Source of the DNA: Azospirillum picis
Lineage (GTDB): Bacteria > Pseudomonadota > Alphaproteobacteria > Azospirillales > Azospirillaceae
Direction: 5' to 3'
Length of the DNA stretch: 64,000 nucleotides
Assembly (NCBI RefSeq): GCF_017876115.1
Contig: NZ_JAGINO010000027.1
Span: 1-64,000 of the forward strand
This document shows positions 35,224-44,213 of this stretch, piece by piece. The stretch's first letter is position 1, and each line of letters opens with the position of its first letter. The notes under the pieces are model-generated. The model did no database searches. It saw nothing but the letters and a program-made list of their open reading frames with translations, and was not told the origin of the DNA. The translations under genes were made by a program, and so were the position numbers.

Positions 35224-36225
35224 TCACAGGCCGATCAGTATTTTGCCGATTGCCTTCCCGCTTTCCTGGGCCTCATGCGCCTCGGCTATACGGTCGAGCG
35301 GCAACTTCATCGCGATCGCCGGACTGTACGCTCCGGAGGCGACGCAGGCCGAAATCTCCTCCGCCGCCTGCCGCAAGGCCGCTTCCGGCATCGTGTAGAC
35401 ATAGACGAAGCGGAAGGCGAAGCCGCCGCGGAGCGCCGGCAAGAACGGGATCGAGAGCGTCGCCTGCGGATCCTCCGTCGAATAGGCGGCGACCACACCG
35501 TCGCGGGCCAAGCAGGCGACCGCGGTTCCGATATTGGCGGTCAGGTCGACGTCGACGATGCGCGCCACGCCGTTGCTGCCGGTTGCCGCCAGCAGCCCGT
35601 CCGTCACGGATTCCCGATGGCGGTTGATGACGAGGTCCGCACCGGCCGCCTTGGCGACCGCGGCCTGCTCCTCACGGCTGACGGTGACAGCCACCCAGGC
35701 GCCGGCCCATTTCGCCAGCAGGATGGCCGCGGTCCCGACCGCGCCGGCGCCGCCCTGGACAAGGACGCGCCTGCCGCGCAGGTCGCCATCGGCAAACAGG
35801 CACCGGTGAGCGGTCATCGCCGCGACACCGAGGCAGGCACCGATGTCGAAGGAGGCAGTGTCGGGGAGCGGGACGGCATGGGCGGATGGTACAACCACGA
35901 GGTCCGCGGCGGATCCGAAGGCTTTGCCCGTCTGCGCCTTGTACAGCCAGACCCGCTCGCCGAGGCGTGCCGGGGGCACACCGGGACCCAGCCTGTCGAT
36001 GGTGCCCGCGCCGTCCTGGTGCGGGACGATCCGCGGGAAAGGCATGGGGGCACCGGCGAAACCGGTACGGGTCTTGATGTCGGACGGATTGAGGCCGGAT
36101 GCTTCGACCCTTACCCGGACCTCGCCGAAACCCGGTTCGGGATCGGGCAGGGTGCCGATCTTCAGAACCTCGCGGGCCGCCCCCTGCCGATCGAAAAATG
36201 CAGCTCTCACGGCGTGTTCTTTCAC
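35224..36225 (-). CDS. NADPH:quinone oxidoreductase-like MDR family protein
   Basis: 333 residues. A GroES-like N-terminal domain (EASGLNPSDIKTRTGFAGA, PRIVPHQDGAGTI) is followed by a Rossmann domain with VLVQGGAGAVGTAAILLAKW. No structural-zinc cysteine cluster is present, so it belongs to the zinc-free quinone oxidoreductase (QOR) branch, which reduces quinones or enones with NADPH. It is divergent from an HxlR-type regulator, a very common pairing for such enzymes. Confidence 0.9.
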   Translation of the reverse strand: MKEHAVRAAFFDRQGAAREVLKIGTLPDPEPGFGEVRVRVEASGLNPSDIKTRTGFAGAPMPFPRIVPHQDGAGTIDRLGPGVPPARLGERVWLYKAQTGKAFGSAADLVVVPSAHAVPLPDTASFDIGACLGVAAMTAHRCLFADGDLRGRRVLVQGGAGAVGTAAILLAKWAGAWVAVTVSREEQAAVAKAAGADLVINRHRESVTDGLLAATGSNGVARIVDVDLTANIGTAVACLARDGVVAAYSTEDPQATLSIPFLPALRGGFAFRFVYVYTMPEAALRQAAEEISACVASGAYSPAIAMKLPLDRIAEAHEAQESGKAIGKILIGL

Positions 36226-36266
36226 TGGTTTCGCTGTCGGCAGGGTAATGATCGCGCAGTATTCCC

Positions 36267-36289
36267 GGCAAGTAGGCGATATTCTTGCC
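36267..36289. promoter_or_regulatory. GGCAAG-N11-CTTGCC inverted repeat, candidate HxlR operator
   Basis: Perfect 6-base arms with an 11-base AT-richer centre, lying between the divergent oxidoreductase and hxlR starts. It is the clearest palindrome in a gap of 100 bases and fits a dimeric winged-helix repressor. Confidence 0.5.
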
Positions 36290-36325
36290 CATAGGGAAGG
36301 AAGCTATACCGATGGAGGCAGTGTC

Positions 36326-36658
36326 ATGGACGACGGGGGCAGGTGTCCGGTGGAGATCACCGTCGACGTCGCCGGCGGGAAGTGGAAACCGATGATCATC
36401 TACCGCCTGCTCGACGGACCGCGGCGGTTCGGCGACTTGCGGCGGCTGGCGGGCAATCCCAGCCAGCGGTCGATCACCCTCCAGCTTCGGCAACTGGAGG
36501 CCGACGGCATCCTCGTCCGCAAGGTGTTCGCCGAGGTGCCGCCCCGGGTCGAGTATTCCCTGACCGAGTTCGGCATGACCCTCGCGCCGGTGCTGGTCGC
36601 CATGAGGGACTGGGGGGTGGTGTTCAGGAAGCGGAAAGAGGGCGCCAGCGACGGATAA
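36326..36658 (+). CDS. HxlR-family transcriptional regulator
   Basis: About 110 residues from the ATG at 36326, with GGAGG upstream; the frame is open further upstream in antisense sequence. The start CPVEITVDVAGGKWKPMIIY carries the conserved Cys of the family, followed by the winged helix (RRFGDLRRLAGNPSQRSITL then QLRQLEADGIL). Cys-containing HxlR proteins such as YodB and QorR sense quinones or other electrophiles. The divergent quinone oxidoreductase gene makes a quinone or electrophile sensor likely. Confidence 0.9.
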   Translation: MDDGGRCPVEITVDVAGGKWKPMIIYRLLDGPRRFGDLRRLAGNPSQRSITLQLRQLEADGILVRKVFAEVPPRVEYSLTEFGMTLAPVLVAMRDWGVVFRKRKEGASDG

Positions 36659-36857
36659 GCGGCCGACCGCTTCCATGCGCCGCAGGCTCAGCACGGCCTT
36701 TCCGCCGTTCCGTTCAGGGCGTGGTGGCCGCGGATGAGCTGGGGGTCGTCGACCATCCTTCGCGGCGGCCGGAGGCGGCACGGAACATCCGGTGGGTGGC
36801 GCGGCCGGCGGCAGGGCGGCCGCAGGCCCGGCCTACTGCCTGCCGGCAATGCGCCTT

Positions 36858-37448
36858 TCAGCGTCTTGCCGACAGCTTCGCCTTCAGCGCCATGATGCGG
36901 GCGTCGATGCGGGCGCGCTCTGCCTCCAGCCGGGCCAGTTCCCGCCGATCGGACTCCTCTTCCGTCGCCGGGGATGCGCGCAGGCGCTTCTTGAAGTCGA
37001 TGACGTCCTGGCGGCGGGTGGCGGGGCTGATCAGCCCCTGCGCCTGAGCCTGCTCCCGCTCGTCCGGGTTCAGCAGGACCATCTCGTAGACGGTGGCGTA
37101 GCTCGGCGGCAGACGGTCGGCCGGCAACTCGCCGGCGTCGATGGCGGCGGCAACCTTCATCAGCCGGTTCGCGGTGCTGTAGCGGAAGGGCAGATCGCGC
37201 TCCACCATTCCCATGAAGTCGCCATGGTCGAGCACGGTCTTGGCATGGTTGAGGTAACGGCCGATGGCGAGGAAGTTCTCCTCCGCCTCCGTCCATAGCC
37301 GGAGGATCGCGTCGGCGAAGTTCGCACGCGTGCGAAGTTTGCCCGGCTCCGGCCGCCGCGTCAGCCGCGGTGCAGGGACGGCGGAGGGGGCCAGCATCTC
37401 CGACACCTCGTCGGCGGTGACGATGCGGGGGGTCAGTTTCCTAGCCAT
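36858..37448 (-). CDS. DUF3102-like coiled-coil protein, ParA partner
   Basis: 196 residues. The central part (AEENFLAIGRYLNHAKTVLD and FMGMVERDLPFRYSTANRLM) matches DUF3102-type proteins that occur beside plasmid partition genes. The last 60 residues are charged and helical, probably coiled coil. The start overlaps the stop of the parA gene by 8 bases, so the two are coupled. The protein may be the adaptor or DNA-binding partner of the ATPase; no helix-turn-helix is obvious. Confidence 0.75.
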   Translation of the reverse strand: MARKLTPRIVTADEVSEMLAPSAVPAPRLTRRPEPGKLRTRANFADAILRLWTEAEENFLAIGRYLNHAKTVLDHGDFMGMVERDLPFRYSTANRLMKVAAAIDAGELPADRLPPSYATVYEMVLLNPDEREQAQAQGLISPATRRQDVIDFKKRLRASPATEEESDRRELARLEAERARIDARIMALKAKLSARR

Positions 37449-38076
37449 GGATCAGCCTGTCGATGGCGGCTGCGAGGTCCGCGAAGTCGCCGCGCACCGC
37501 GGCGTCGTCCAGCGGCAATCCGGCGAAGGAATAGTTCTGGTAGGCGACGCGCAGCGGAATGTCGGCATCCAGCAGCGGCACCTTCAGGGCCGAGAGCTGC
37601 TCTCGCGCGAAGCCGGCCGCCTGGGCGCGGCGGTTCACCTGCATCAGCACGGCGGCGGCCGGAATGCGGGCATTCGGATCACGGCGCTGTGCCATCCTCT
37701 GTTCGGCGACCACATGCTGGTAGGTGCGTGCCGCCTCCAGCGCGTCCTTGAGGTCGGGGCGGCAGGGGATGACCACGGCGTTGGCGATGCCGATGGCATG
37801 CACGAGGCCGCGGGCCAGCACGCCGGCGACATCGATCACCACCCAGTCGGCGCGCTGCTCGGCCGCAGTGGCGGCCTCGATGATGTCGTCCTCGTCCACC
37901 GTCGTGCAGGTGATCGGCGCCCCGGCCGCCTTCACCCATTGGGTCAGGTTGCGGTTGGGGTCGACGTCGAGCAGCTCGACCCGGTGTCCGGCGCGGCGCC
38001 AGTGGTCCGCGAGGCACAGCGACAAGGTGGTCTTCCCCGGGCCGCCCTTGGTGCTGGCTGACGTGATGATCGGCAT
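37441..38076 (-). CDS. ParA-family ATPase, VirC1-like
   Basis: About 211 residues from the ATG at 38076 (MPIITSASTKGGPGKTT), preferred over the ATG at 38136 because the ATPase fold starts there. The deviant Walker A motif KGGPGKTT, ELLDVDPNRNLTQWVK and VVIDVAG are those of small ParA/VirC1 proteins. Such ATPases position plasmids, T-DNA or protein clusters. No parB-type gene or repABC cluster adjoins; the DUF3102-like gene is the only partner. The pair suggests the replicon is a plasmid or chromid, or that the pair was acquired from one. Confidence 0.85.
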   Translation of the reverse strand: MPIITSASTKGGPGKTTLSLCLADHWRRAGHRVELLDVDPNRNLTQWVKAAGAPITCTTVDEDDIIEAATAAEQRADWVVIDVAGVLARGLVHAIGIANAVVIPCRPDLKDALEAARTYQHVVAEQRMAQRRDPNARIPAAAVLMQVNRRAQAAGFAREQLSALKVPLLDADIPLRVAYQNYSFAGLPLDDAAVRGDFADLAAAIDRLIHG

Positions 38077-38277
38077 GGGTCCTACCGTGGCTGGAATGAT
38101 CGGCAGAAGCTGCGCCACAAGGGCCGGCGAAGTCAACGTGGCGCTTCCGACCGCCCCGCCCGGGGTGGATCGAATGGAGATGGTGCCGTCATCCCGGCGG
38201 CTGGCGGCGTCAGTGGCCGATCGGACGAGGGGGTATGTGGCGGCCGGGCATCAGGCAGGCCGGGAGCCCGGCGCCGC

Positions 38278-40707
38278 TCATGCGCAATGGTCCGACCGGA
38301 TCGACATCCGATCCCGCCGGACGAGGTCCAATTCGTCCAGCAGCAGGGCGAAGCCGGGACCGACCTGTTCATGGTCCCTGGAGCGGCAGGCGCGGCACAG
38401 CGCCCGCGCAGCTTCTTCGACGCCGCGGAAGCCGAGCATCCCGGCCGCGCCGATGAGGGGATGGGCGACCTCGATCAACTGGCCGGCATCCTGCCGGACG
38501 GCCGCGAGTTCCTGTCTGGCTTGGTCGATCCGTTCCACGAAGGCGGCCTGAAGCGCCGCCATGCGGGATTCACCTATGGCCGACAGCATCGCGGCCTGCA
38601 TGGCGTCATCGACCGCCGGCCGCTTTGGCGGCGCGTCGGACGGCGCGGTCTTCGCCGTTATGCCGCAGGCTTCCGGGAAGGGCAGCTCGGTGGCAGGGCG
38701 CCCGAGGTGGGTGTCGATCATCGCCAGCAGGTCGGCCGGCCGGAATGGCTTTGCAAGATGCCCGTCCATCCCGGCCGACCGGCAGACCTCGGCATCCTCG
38801 CTGGTCGCATCGGCGGTCAGGGCGATGATCGGCAGGCTGCCCCGCCCGCCCTCCATCTGCCGGATGGCGCGCGTGGCCCCCGGCCCGTCCAGCCCAGGCA
38901 AATGGACGTCCATCAGGGCAAGGCCGAACCGTCCGCGCCGCACCGCCGCCACGGCATCGGAACCGCTGTCGGCGACCGTGACCCGGTGCCCGGCCTGCTC
39001 CAGTACGGTTCGCGTCAGCAGTTGGGTGACAGGGTTGTCTTCGACCAGCAGGATGTTGCCGCATCGGCCGGATGGGACCGGCATGGCCCGGCATGGGGCG
39101 GCCGGTGCTGCGGGCATGTCCGCCACTTGGAGCGGAATGGTGAACCAGAAGGTGCTGCCCTGCCCCTCGGTGCTGTCCGCTCCGATTTCTCCACCCATCA
39201 GTTCGACCAGCGACTTGCAGATCACCAGACCCAGCCCGGTGCCACCATATTCCCGGCAGGTGGACACGCTGACCTGGCTGAAGCGGCGGAACAGGCGATC
39301 GCGTTTCGCGGCGGGGATGCCGATGCCGGTATCGTGGACGGCGACCTGCAGCAGGGGCGGCCCCGACGGTGAGGGGGTCGGCCTCAGCGCCAGGCGGACC
39401 GTGCCGGCAGCGGTGAATTTGACGGCGTTGCCCAGCAGGTTGCCGATCACCTGCCGCAATCTCGTCGGGTCCCCCTCGACCCAGGTGGGCAGGTCCGGTG
39501 AACAATCGAGCACCATATGCAGCCCCTTGGCGTCGGCGGCCGGCCGCACCAGGGTGGCGGCTTCCCCGACAAGGGCGGGGAGGTCGAAGGCGATCCTCTC
39601 CAGCCGGAGGGCTCCGGCCTCGATCTTCGAGCAGTCGAGGATATCATTGATGATGGCCAGCAGGGCCCGGCCGGCGGTCCGTTGGTGCTCGACCCAGTTC
39701 GCCTGCGTCGCGTCGAGCGGAGACTTCGCCAGAAGATCGGCAAAGCCGAGCACGGCGGTCAGCGGCGTCCGCAATTCATGGCTTATCATCGCCAGGAACG
39801 CCGAAGCTTCACCGCTGCGGCGGTCGGCATCCACCAGCCTGGTCGACAGGTCTTCGGTCCGGCGATCCAGCATGCGGATGCAGTACCAGGTGAAGAGGGC
39901 ATAGGCGAGCCCGCCGCACAGCACCGCCAACCCGATGCCGCCGACCAGCATCAGCCGCACGGACCGGTATGTTTGCGTCGCCACATCGTCCGGCACCGAC
40001 ATTGCGAGGTACCAGCCGGTCCGCTCCAGCGGAACGACGGTTTCGTAGGTGGCGGCGCCATCCGCGCCAACCCTGCGCTCCACGCCGACCCGGCCAGTCC
40101 GGATGGCCTCTGCGACGTGGGGAGCCGCCGGAACGCCGACGAAACGCTCGGTCTGTTCGCTGTGCGCTATGACTGTGAGGTTATGGTCGATCACGGCCAC
40201 CATCCAGCCCTTCGGCGACGCTTCCGCGTGCAGGAGGTCGCTGAACGTCCGTGTGTCGATCAAGGCCGACAGCACGTAGCGATCTTCACCGTTGCGGGGC
40301 AGGGGCCACTGCAAAGCCACCTTGCCGGCATCCCAATGGCCGATCAGGGGGCGGGGAGAGGTTTCGGTTTCGCGTGCGCTCCAGTCGAGCAGGGCGGATG
40401 GACCGTCTTGAACGGCTATGGTGTCGAGGGAGGGATGACGTTGCTGTGCGAACCGAGCCGTTCGGCGCAGTTGCTCCAGATCCTCCGAACGCAGCGGTCC
40501 GCTCTGCGATGGCCGGGAAAGGGCCAGGCCGGAAAGAAAGGCACCTTCTTCCGTCAGCCTGTGCTGAATGGCCGTCGCCGTCGCTTTGAGCTCTTCGTCG
40601 ATGCCGTGCCGGATCAGTTCCTTTTCCCGCTCTACGGCGCCGAGCAGCAGGAGCGAGGCCAGCATGAGCAGCGACAAGGCGGTAGCCAGAACCCAAATTC
40701 TCCGCAT
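38278..40707 (-). CDS. Membrane hybrid histidine kinase with receiver and HPt domains
   Basis: 809 residues. Two transmembrane helices (about 5-23 and 251-274) enclose a periplasmic dCache-type sensor (GRPLIGHWDAGKVALQWPL-like region, then WMVAVIDHNLTVIAHS and TYETVVPLERTGWYLAMSVP). Then come HisKA with His310 (MISHELRTPL), HATPase (415-525; NLLGNAVKF, DTGIGIP, GGTGLGL), a receiver (550-670) with Asp600 (LALMDVHLPG), and a C-terminal HPt domain with His749. The HPt motif reads AHPLIGAAG, where most have AHxLKG, so the conserved Lys is Ile752. The layout is that of ArcB/BarA-type phosphorelay kinases. The AT-rich stretch at 40795-40980 is its likely promoter region. Confidence 0.92.
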   Translation of the reverse strand: MRRIWVLATALSLLMLASLLLLGAVEREKELIRHGIDEELKATATAIQHRLTEEGAFLSGLALSRPSQSGPLRSEDLEQLRRTARFAQQRHPSLDTIAVQDGPSALLDWSARETETSPRPLIGHWDAGKVALQWPLPRNGEDRYVLSALIDTRTFSDLLHAEASPKGWMVAVIDHNLTVIAHSEQTERFVGVPAAPHVAEAIRTGRVGVERRVGADGAATYETVVPLERTGWYLAMSVPDDVATQTYRSVRLMLVGGIGLAVLCGGLAYALFTWYCIRMLDRRTEDLSTRLVDADRRSGEASAFLAMISHELRTPLTAVLGFADLLAKSPLDATQANWVEHQRTAGRALLAIINDILDCSKIEAGALRLERIAFDLPALVGEAATLVRPAADAKGLHMVLDCSPDLPTWVEGDPTRLRQVIGNLLGNAVKFTAAGTVRLALRPTPSPSGPPLLQVAVHDTGIGIPAAKRDRLFRRFSQVSVSTCREYGGTGLGLVICKSLVELMGGEIGADSTEGQGSTFWFTIPLQVADMPAAPAAPCRAMPVPSGRCGNILLVEDNPVTQLLTRTVLEQAGHRVTVADSGSDAVAAVRRGRFGLALMDVHLPGLDGPGATRAIRQMEGGRGSLPIIALTADATSEDAEVCRSAGMDGHLAKPFRPADLLAMIDTHLGRPATELPFPEACGITAKTAPSDAPPKRPAVDDAMQAAMLSAIGESRMAALQAAFVERIDQARQELAAVRQDAGQLIEVAHPLIGAAGMLGFRGVEEAARALCRACRSRDHEQVGPGFALLLDELDLVRRDRMSIRSDHCA

Positions 40708-41431
40708 CGCATGACGTCCTTCAGGTCCGGAAGAGCGTACGCATCAGGATATCGACCAGGGCTCACGCGATTATGCCATCGAAGCGGGAAAGATTCACAG
40801 AGAAATCATAATATTTTTTAGATTCATATAAGGAAAAAGCAGAATTATAATAAGTCTTCTTCCGGTTAAGACACTCAAGCATGACGAGGGCGCATCATCT
40901 CGTCGTTGCATTGCGTCGCAGAAATTTTTGGAAAGCCACTTTCGTATATCTATGACTATTTAGCGCTCGGGTTGCCAGACCCCAAGAGCTTGCGGCTGAC
41001 GCATCGAACCCGGGAACATCAGCACAATCTAATTCGATGTTGCGCGATACCGCCGGCACCCTGTGGTTGCCCCCGGCCGTCCGCTCCTCCTGCGCTTCAT
41101 GCTTCCCTGTTGCCGGCAGGGGAGACGACAGAAGCCGGTCTGATGACGGACGCACGGACGGAAAATGCCGCACGCAAAGGGAAAGGCCGCTGGCGCCGCT
41201 GGGGGATGCCAGCGACTCCCGGGCATTCCTCGCAGCCGCCGGACAAGCGCCCCGTCCGCGACCGATGCCGAGGCTGGCGGCAGGAGCGCCATGACGGGCC
41301 GTGCCCGAAAGCGGGACCGGTCCGGGCGGATATGCTTGCCCCGAGCCTGTCATCAAGGCCGGCAATCGACGATCCCGCGCCCATGCGGCGTCAGTGTGGC
41401 GCCGAAGGTCGGCTTTCCGGGAAACGGCGGA
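40708..41431. other. Intergenic region between the kinase promoter and the end of the bkd operon
   Basis: About 720 bases without a supported gene. The part at 40795-40980 is AT-rich (for example ATAATATTTTTTAG near 40810) and is the likely promoter zone of the minus-strand kinase gene. The part at 41000-41430 is GC-rich and shows only random open frames. No RNA gene or repeat was recognised. Confidence 0.4.
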
Positions 41432-42868
41432 TCAGATATGGAGCGGCCGTCCTAACAGCCGGAGCGCCGTCTCGTGGAAGGATTCACCCAGCGTCGGATG
41501 GGCATGGATGGTTCCCGCCACATCCTCCAGCTCCGCCCCCATTTCCAGCGCCAGCGCGAACTCCCCCGACAACTCGGAGACATGGGCGCCGACCGCCTGG
41601 ATGCCGAGCAGCCGCCGGTCGTCACGCCGCGCGACCAGCCGGACGAAGCCGCTTTCGCCGACGTCCATCCGGCCGCCATCCAGGGTGAGGGCACGGCCGT
41701 TGGCGGCGAAGGGGAACTGGTCGACGATCGCGTCGATCCCCTGCGCCGCCGCCTCGTCGGGCGACAGGCCGACGCTGACGATCTCCGGTTCGGTGAAGCA
41801 GACCGCCGGGATCGCGGCCGGGGCGAAGCGGCGGCGGTGGCCAGCGATGATCTCCGCCACCATCTCGCCCTGCGCCGACGCCTTGTGGGCCAGCATCGGC
41901 TCGCCGACGAGGTCGCCGATCGCCCAGACGTTGCGCATCGAGGTCCGGCACTGGTCGTCCACTGCGACGAAGGCGCCCTGGCGGTCGACGCCCATCGTCT
42001 CGAAACCCCAGCCGTCGAGCCTCGGGCGGCGGCCGGTCGTCGAGAGCACGGCATCGGCCGGCACGCGGACCGTCCCGCCGTCCGCCGCGCGCACGACCAT
42101 TAGATGCTTCTCCCCGTCCGTCTCCAGCCCGAGAGCGCGGGCACCGAGATGGACGGCAACGCCCGACCGCTCGAACCAGCGCCGCACCGGCGCGGTCAGT
42201 GCCGCGTCATAGAGCGGGAGGAGGCGCGGCTGCGCCTCGACCACCGTCACCGCGGAGCCCATCCTGGCGAAGGCGCTGCCCAGCTCCAGCCCGATATAGC
42301 CGCCGCCGACCACCGCCAGCCGGCGCGGCAGCCGCTCCAGCGACAGCGCCTCCGTCGAGGACAGCACCGGTCCGCCGAAGGGAAGCGCCGGCAGCGGCAC
42401 GGGTTCGGAGCCGGTGGCGAGGATCACATGCTCCGCCTTGACGGTCAGAGGGCCGTCGCTGCCCTGGACGGTGCAGGTCTTGGCGTCGGAGAAGACTGCC
42501 CAGCCGCGCAGCAGGCGCACCTTCGCCTTGCGCAGCAGGGCGGCCACCCCGCCGCTGAGCCGGTCGACGATGCCGTCCTTCCAGCGCATGGCGGCGGCGA
42601 GGTCGAGGTGCGGCGGCGTATCGAGCGCGATGCCGAAGCGGCCGTCGCCGACCGACTGCGCCATCGCCTCGAAGCGGGCGGCGACATGGATCAGCGCCTT
42701 GGACGGGATGCAGCCGCGGATCAGGCAGGTGCCGCCGAGCCGGTCGGCCTCGACCAGCACGGTGTCGAGGCCGAGCTGGCCGGCGCGGATGGCGGCGACA
42801 TAGCCACCGGGACCGCCGCCGACCACCAGGACCTTGGCGGTGACGGTCTTCATGCCGGGTGCGCTCAT
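41432..42868 (-). CDS. lpdV: Dihydrolipoyl dehydrogenase, E3 of the branched-chain keto-acid dehydrogenase
   Basis: About 478 residues from the ATG at 42868, which overlaps the E2 stop as ATGA. The FAD motif VLVVGGGPGGYVAAIRAGQL starts near residue 13. The redox motif is GGTCLIRGCIPSKAL; an R-G-C form (RGCIPSK, rather than the common NVGCIPSK) is known for the LPD-val type. The NAD motif VVGGGYIGLELGSAFARMGS and the C-terminal HAHPTLGES with the active-site His are also present. It re-oxidises the dihydrolipoyl arm of E2 with NAD. It is last in the operon E1alpha, E1beta, E2, E3, the same order as in Pseudomonas. Confidence 0.93.
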   Translation of the reverse strand: MSAPGMKTVTAKVLVVGGGPGGYVAAIRAGQLGLDTVLVEADRLGGTCLIRGCIPSKALIHVAARFEAMAQSVGDGRFGIALDTPPHLDLAAAMRWKDGIVDRLSGGVAALLRKAKVRLLRGWAVFSDAKTCTVQGSDGPLTVKAEHVILATGSEPVPLPALPFGGPVLSSTEALSLERLPRRLAVVGGGYIGLELGSAFARMGSAVTVVEAQPRLLPLYDAALTAPVRRWFERSGVAVHLGARALGLETDGEKHLMVVRAADGGTVRVPADAVLSTTGRRPRLDGWGFETMGVDRQGAFVAVDDQCRTSMRNVWAIGDLVGEPMLAHKASAQGEMVAEIIAGHRRRFAPAAIPAVCFTEPEIVSVGLSPDEAAAQGIDAIVDQFPFAANGRALTLDGGRMDVGESGFVRLVARRDDRRLLGIQAVGAHVSELSGEFALALEMGAELEDVAGTIHAHPTLGESFHETALRLLGRPLHI

Positions 42869-44211
42869 CGCGGCGGCTCCATGAACAGGGTGGCGGGCTG
42901 TTCCAGCAGGTTCTTCACCCGCTGGACGAAGGAGGCGGCGTCCCAGCCGTCGACCACCCGATGGTCGAAGGAGCAGGACAGGTTCATCATCGACCGGACG
43001 ACGATGTTGCCCCGGCGCACCACCGGCCGTTCGACGATCCGGTTGATGCCGACGATGGCGACCTCCGGCCGGTTGATGATCGGCGTGGTGGCGAGGCCGC
43101 CCAGCGCGCCCAGACTGGTGATGGTGATGGTGGAGCCGCTGAGCTGCTCCCGCGTGGCCTGCCCGTCGCGCGCGGCGGCGGCCAGCCTGCGGACCGCGTC
43201 GGCCGCCTGCCACAGGTCAAGCGCCTCGGCATGGCGGACGACCGGAACCACCAGCCCGCCCGGCGTCTGGGTCGCGATGCCGGCATGCACCGCCTCGAAC
43301 CGGTGGACGACGTTCGCCGCGTCGTCGTAGCGGGCGTTGATCTGCGGAAAATCCGGCAGCACCCGCACCAGGGCGCGGATCAGGAAGGGCAGCAGGGTCA
43401 GCTTCGGGCGGGCCACGGCGCCGTCGGCGTCCTGGCCGCCGGAGTTGACGTGGAGGCGCAACTCCTCCAGGGCGGTGACGTCGACCTCCTCGATATAGGA
43501 GAAATGCGGGATGTGGCGTTTGGCCTCCTGCATGCTCTCGGCGATCCTGCGGCGCAGGCCGCGCACCGGCACCTCGGACACCCCGGTCCGGGCCAGCGGG
43601 GGCGGCCGTTCGGCAACGGCGACGCCACCGGTCTCCGCCCCGTCCGCAAGGTGACGGTCGAGGTCGCGATGCAGGATCCGGCCGCCGGGGCCGGAGCCGG
43701 TGACGAACTGCAGGGGAATGCCGAGGTCCCAGGCACGACGCCGCACCGCCGGTGAGGCGGTCGGCTTGGTGCCGGGCGGTCGGCGGACCAGCAGGGCGGG
43801 CGCCGTCGGGTCCGGCGCGGTTGCCGCCGGTTCCGGCGCGGGTTCGCCCGCAAGCACGGCTGCGACGGCGGTGGCGGTGGCGGACGCCGGAGATGCCGCG
43901 GCGACGGGTGCTCCAGGGGCATCTCCTGGGGCATCGGCAGGAGCGGCGGCGTCGGTCCGGTCGCCCGTCCCCTCGACCTCCAGCACCACCAATTCGGAGC
44001 CGACCGCCAGCATCGCGCCGGGCTCGCCGTTGATCGAGAGAACCGTACCGGCCACCGGCGACGGGATCTCGACCGTCGCCTTGTCCGTCATGACATCGAC
44101 CAGGGTCTGGTCCTCGGCGACGCGGTCGCCGGGCGCGACGTGCCAGGCGACGATCTCGGCCTCGGCCGTGCCCTCGCCGACGTCGGGCAGCTTGAAGACA
44201 TGGCGCGCCAT
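42865..44211 (-). CDS. bkdB: Lipoamide acyltransferase, E2 of the branched-chain keto-acid dehydrogenase
   Basis: About 448 residues from the ATG at 44211, with GGAG upstream; the longer frame is antisense noise. A single lipoyl domain (1-80) has Lys44 in MTDKATVEIPS. Then come an Ala/Pro/Thr-rich linker, a peripheral subunit-binding domain (ASPAVRRRAWDLGIPLQFV), and the catalytic acyltransferase domain with His417 and Asp421 in FDHRVVDGWDAA. It transfers the acyl group from lipoyl-Lys to CoA. Its start lies 2 bases past the E1beta stop and its stop overlaps the E3 start, so the complex is translated from one message. Confidence 0.93.
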   Translation of the reverse strand: MARHVFKLPDVGEGTAEAEIVAWHVAPGDRVAEDQTLVDVMTDKATVEIPSPVAGTVLSINGEPGAMLAVGSELVVLEVEGTGDRTDAAAPADAPGDAPGAPVAAASPASATATAVAAVLAGEPAPEPAATAPDPTAPALLVRRPPGTKPTASPAVRRRAWDLGIPLQFVTGSGPGGRILHRDLDRHLADGAETGGVAVAERPPPLARTGVSEVPVRGLRRRIAESMQEAKRHIPHFSYIEEVDVTALEELRLHVNSGGQDADGAVARPKLTLLPFLIRALVRVLPDFPQINARYDDAANVVHRFEAVHAGIATQTPGGLVVPVVRHAEALDLWQAADAVRRLAAAARDGQATREQLSGSTITITSLGALGGLATTPIINRPEVAIVGINRIVERPVVRRGNIVVRSMMNLSCSFDHRVVDGWDAASFVQRVKNLLEQPATLFMEPPR

Positions 44212-44213
44212 GA

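Noticed and set aside
40906-41688. 260-codon plus-strand ORF before the bkd operon end
   Set aside because: Composition shifts abruptly within it, it overlaps lpdV, and no domain was seen.
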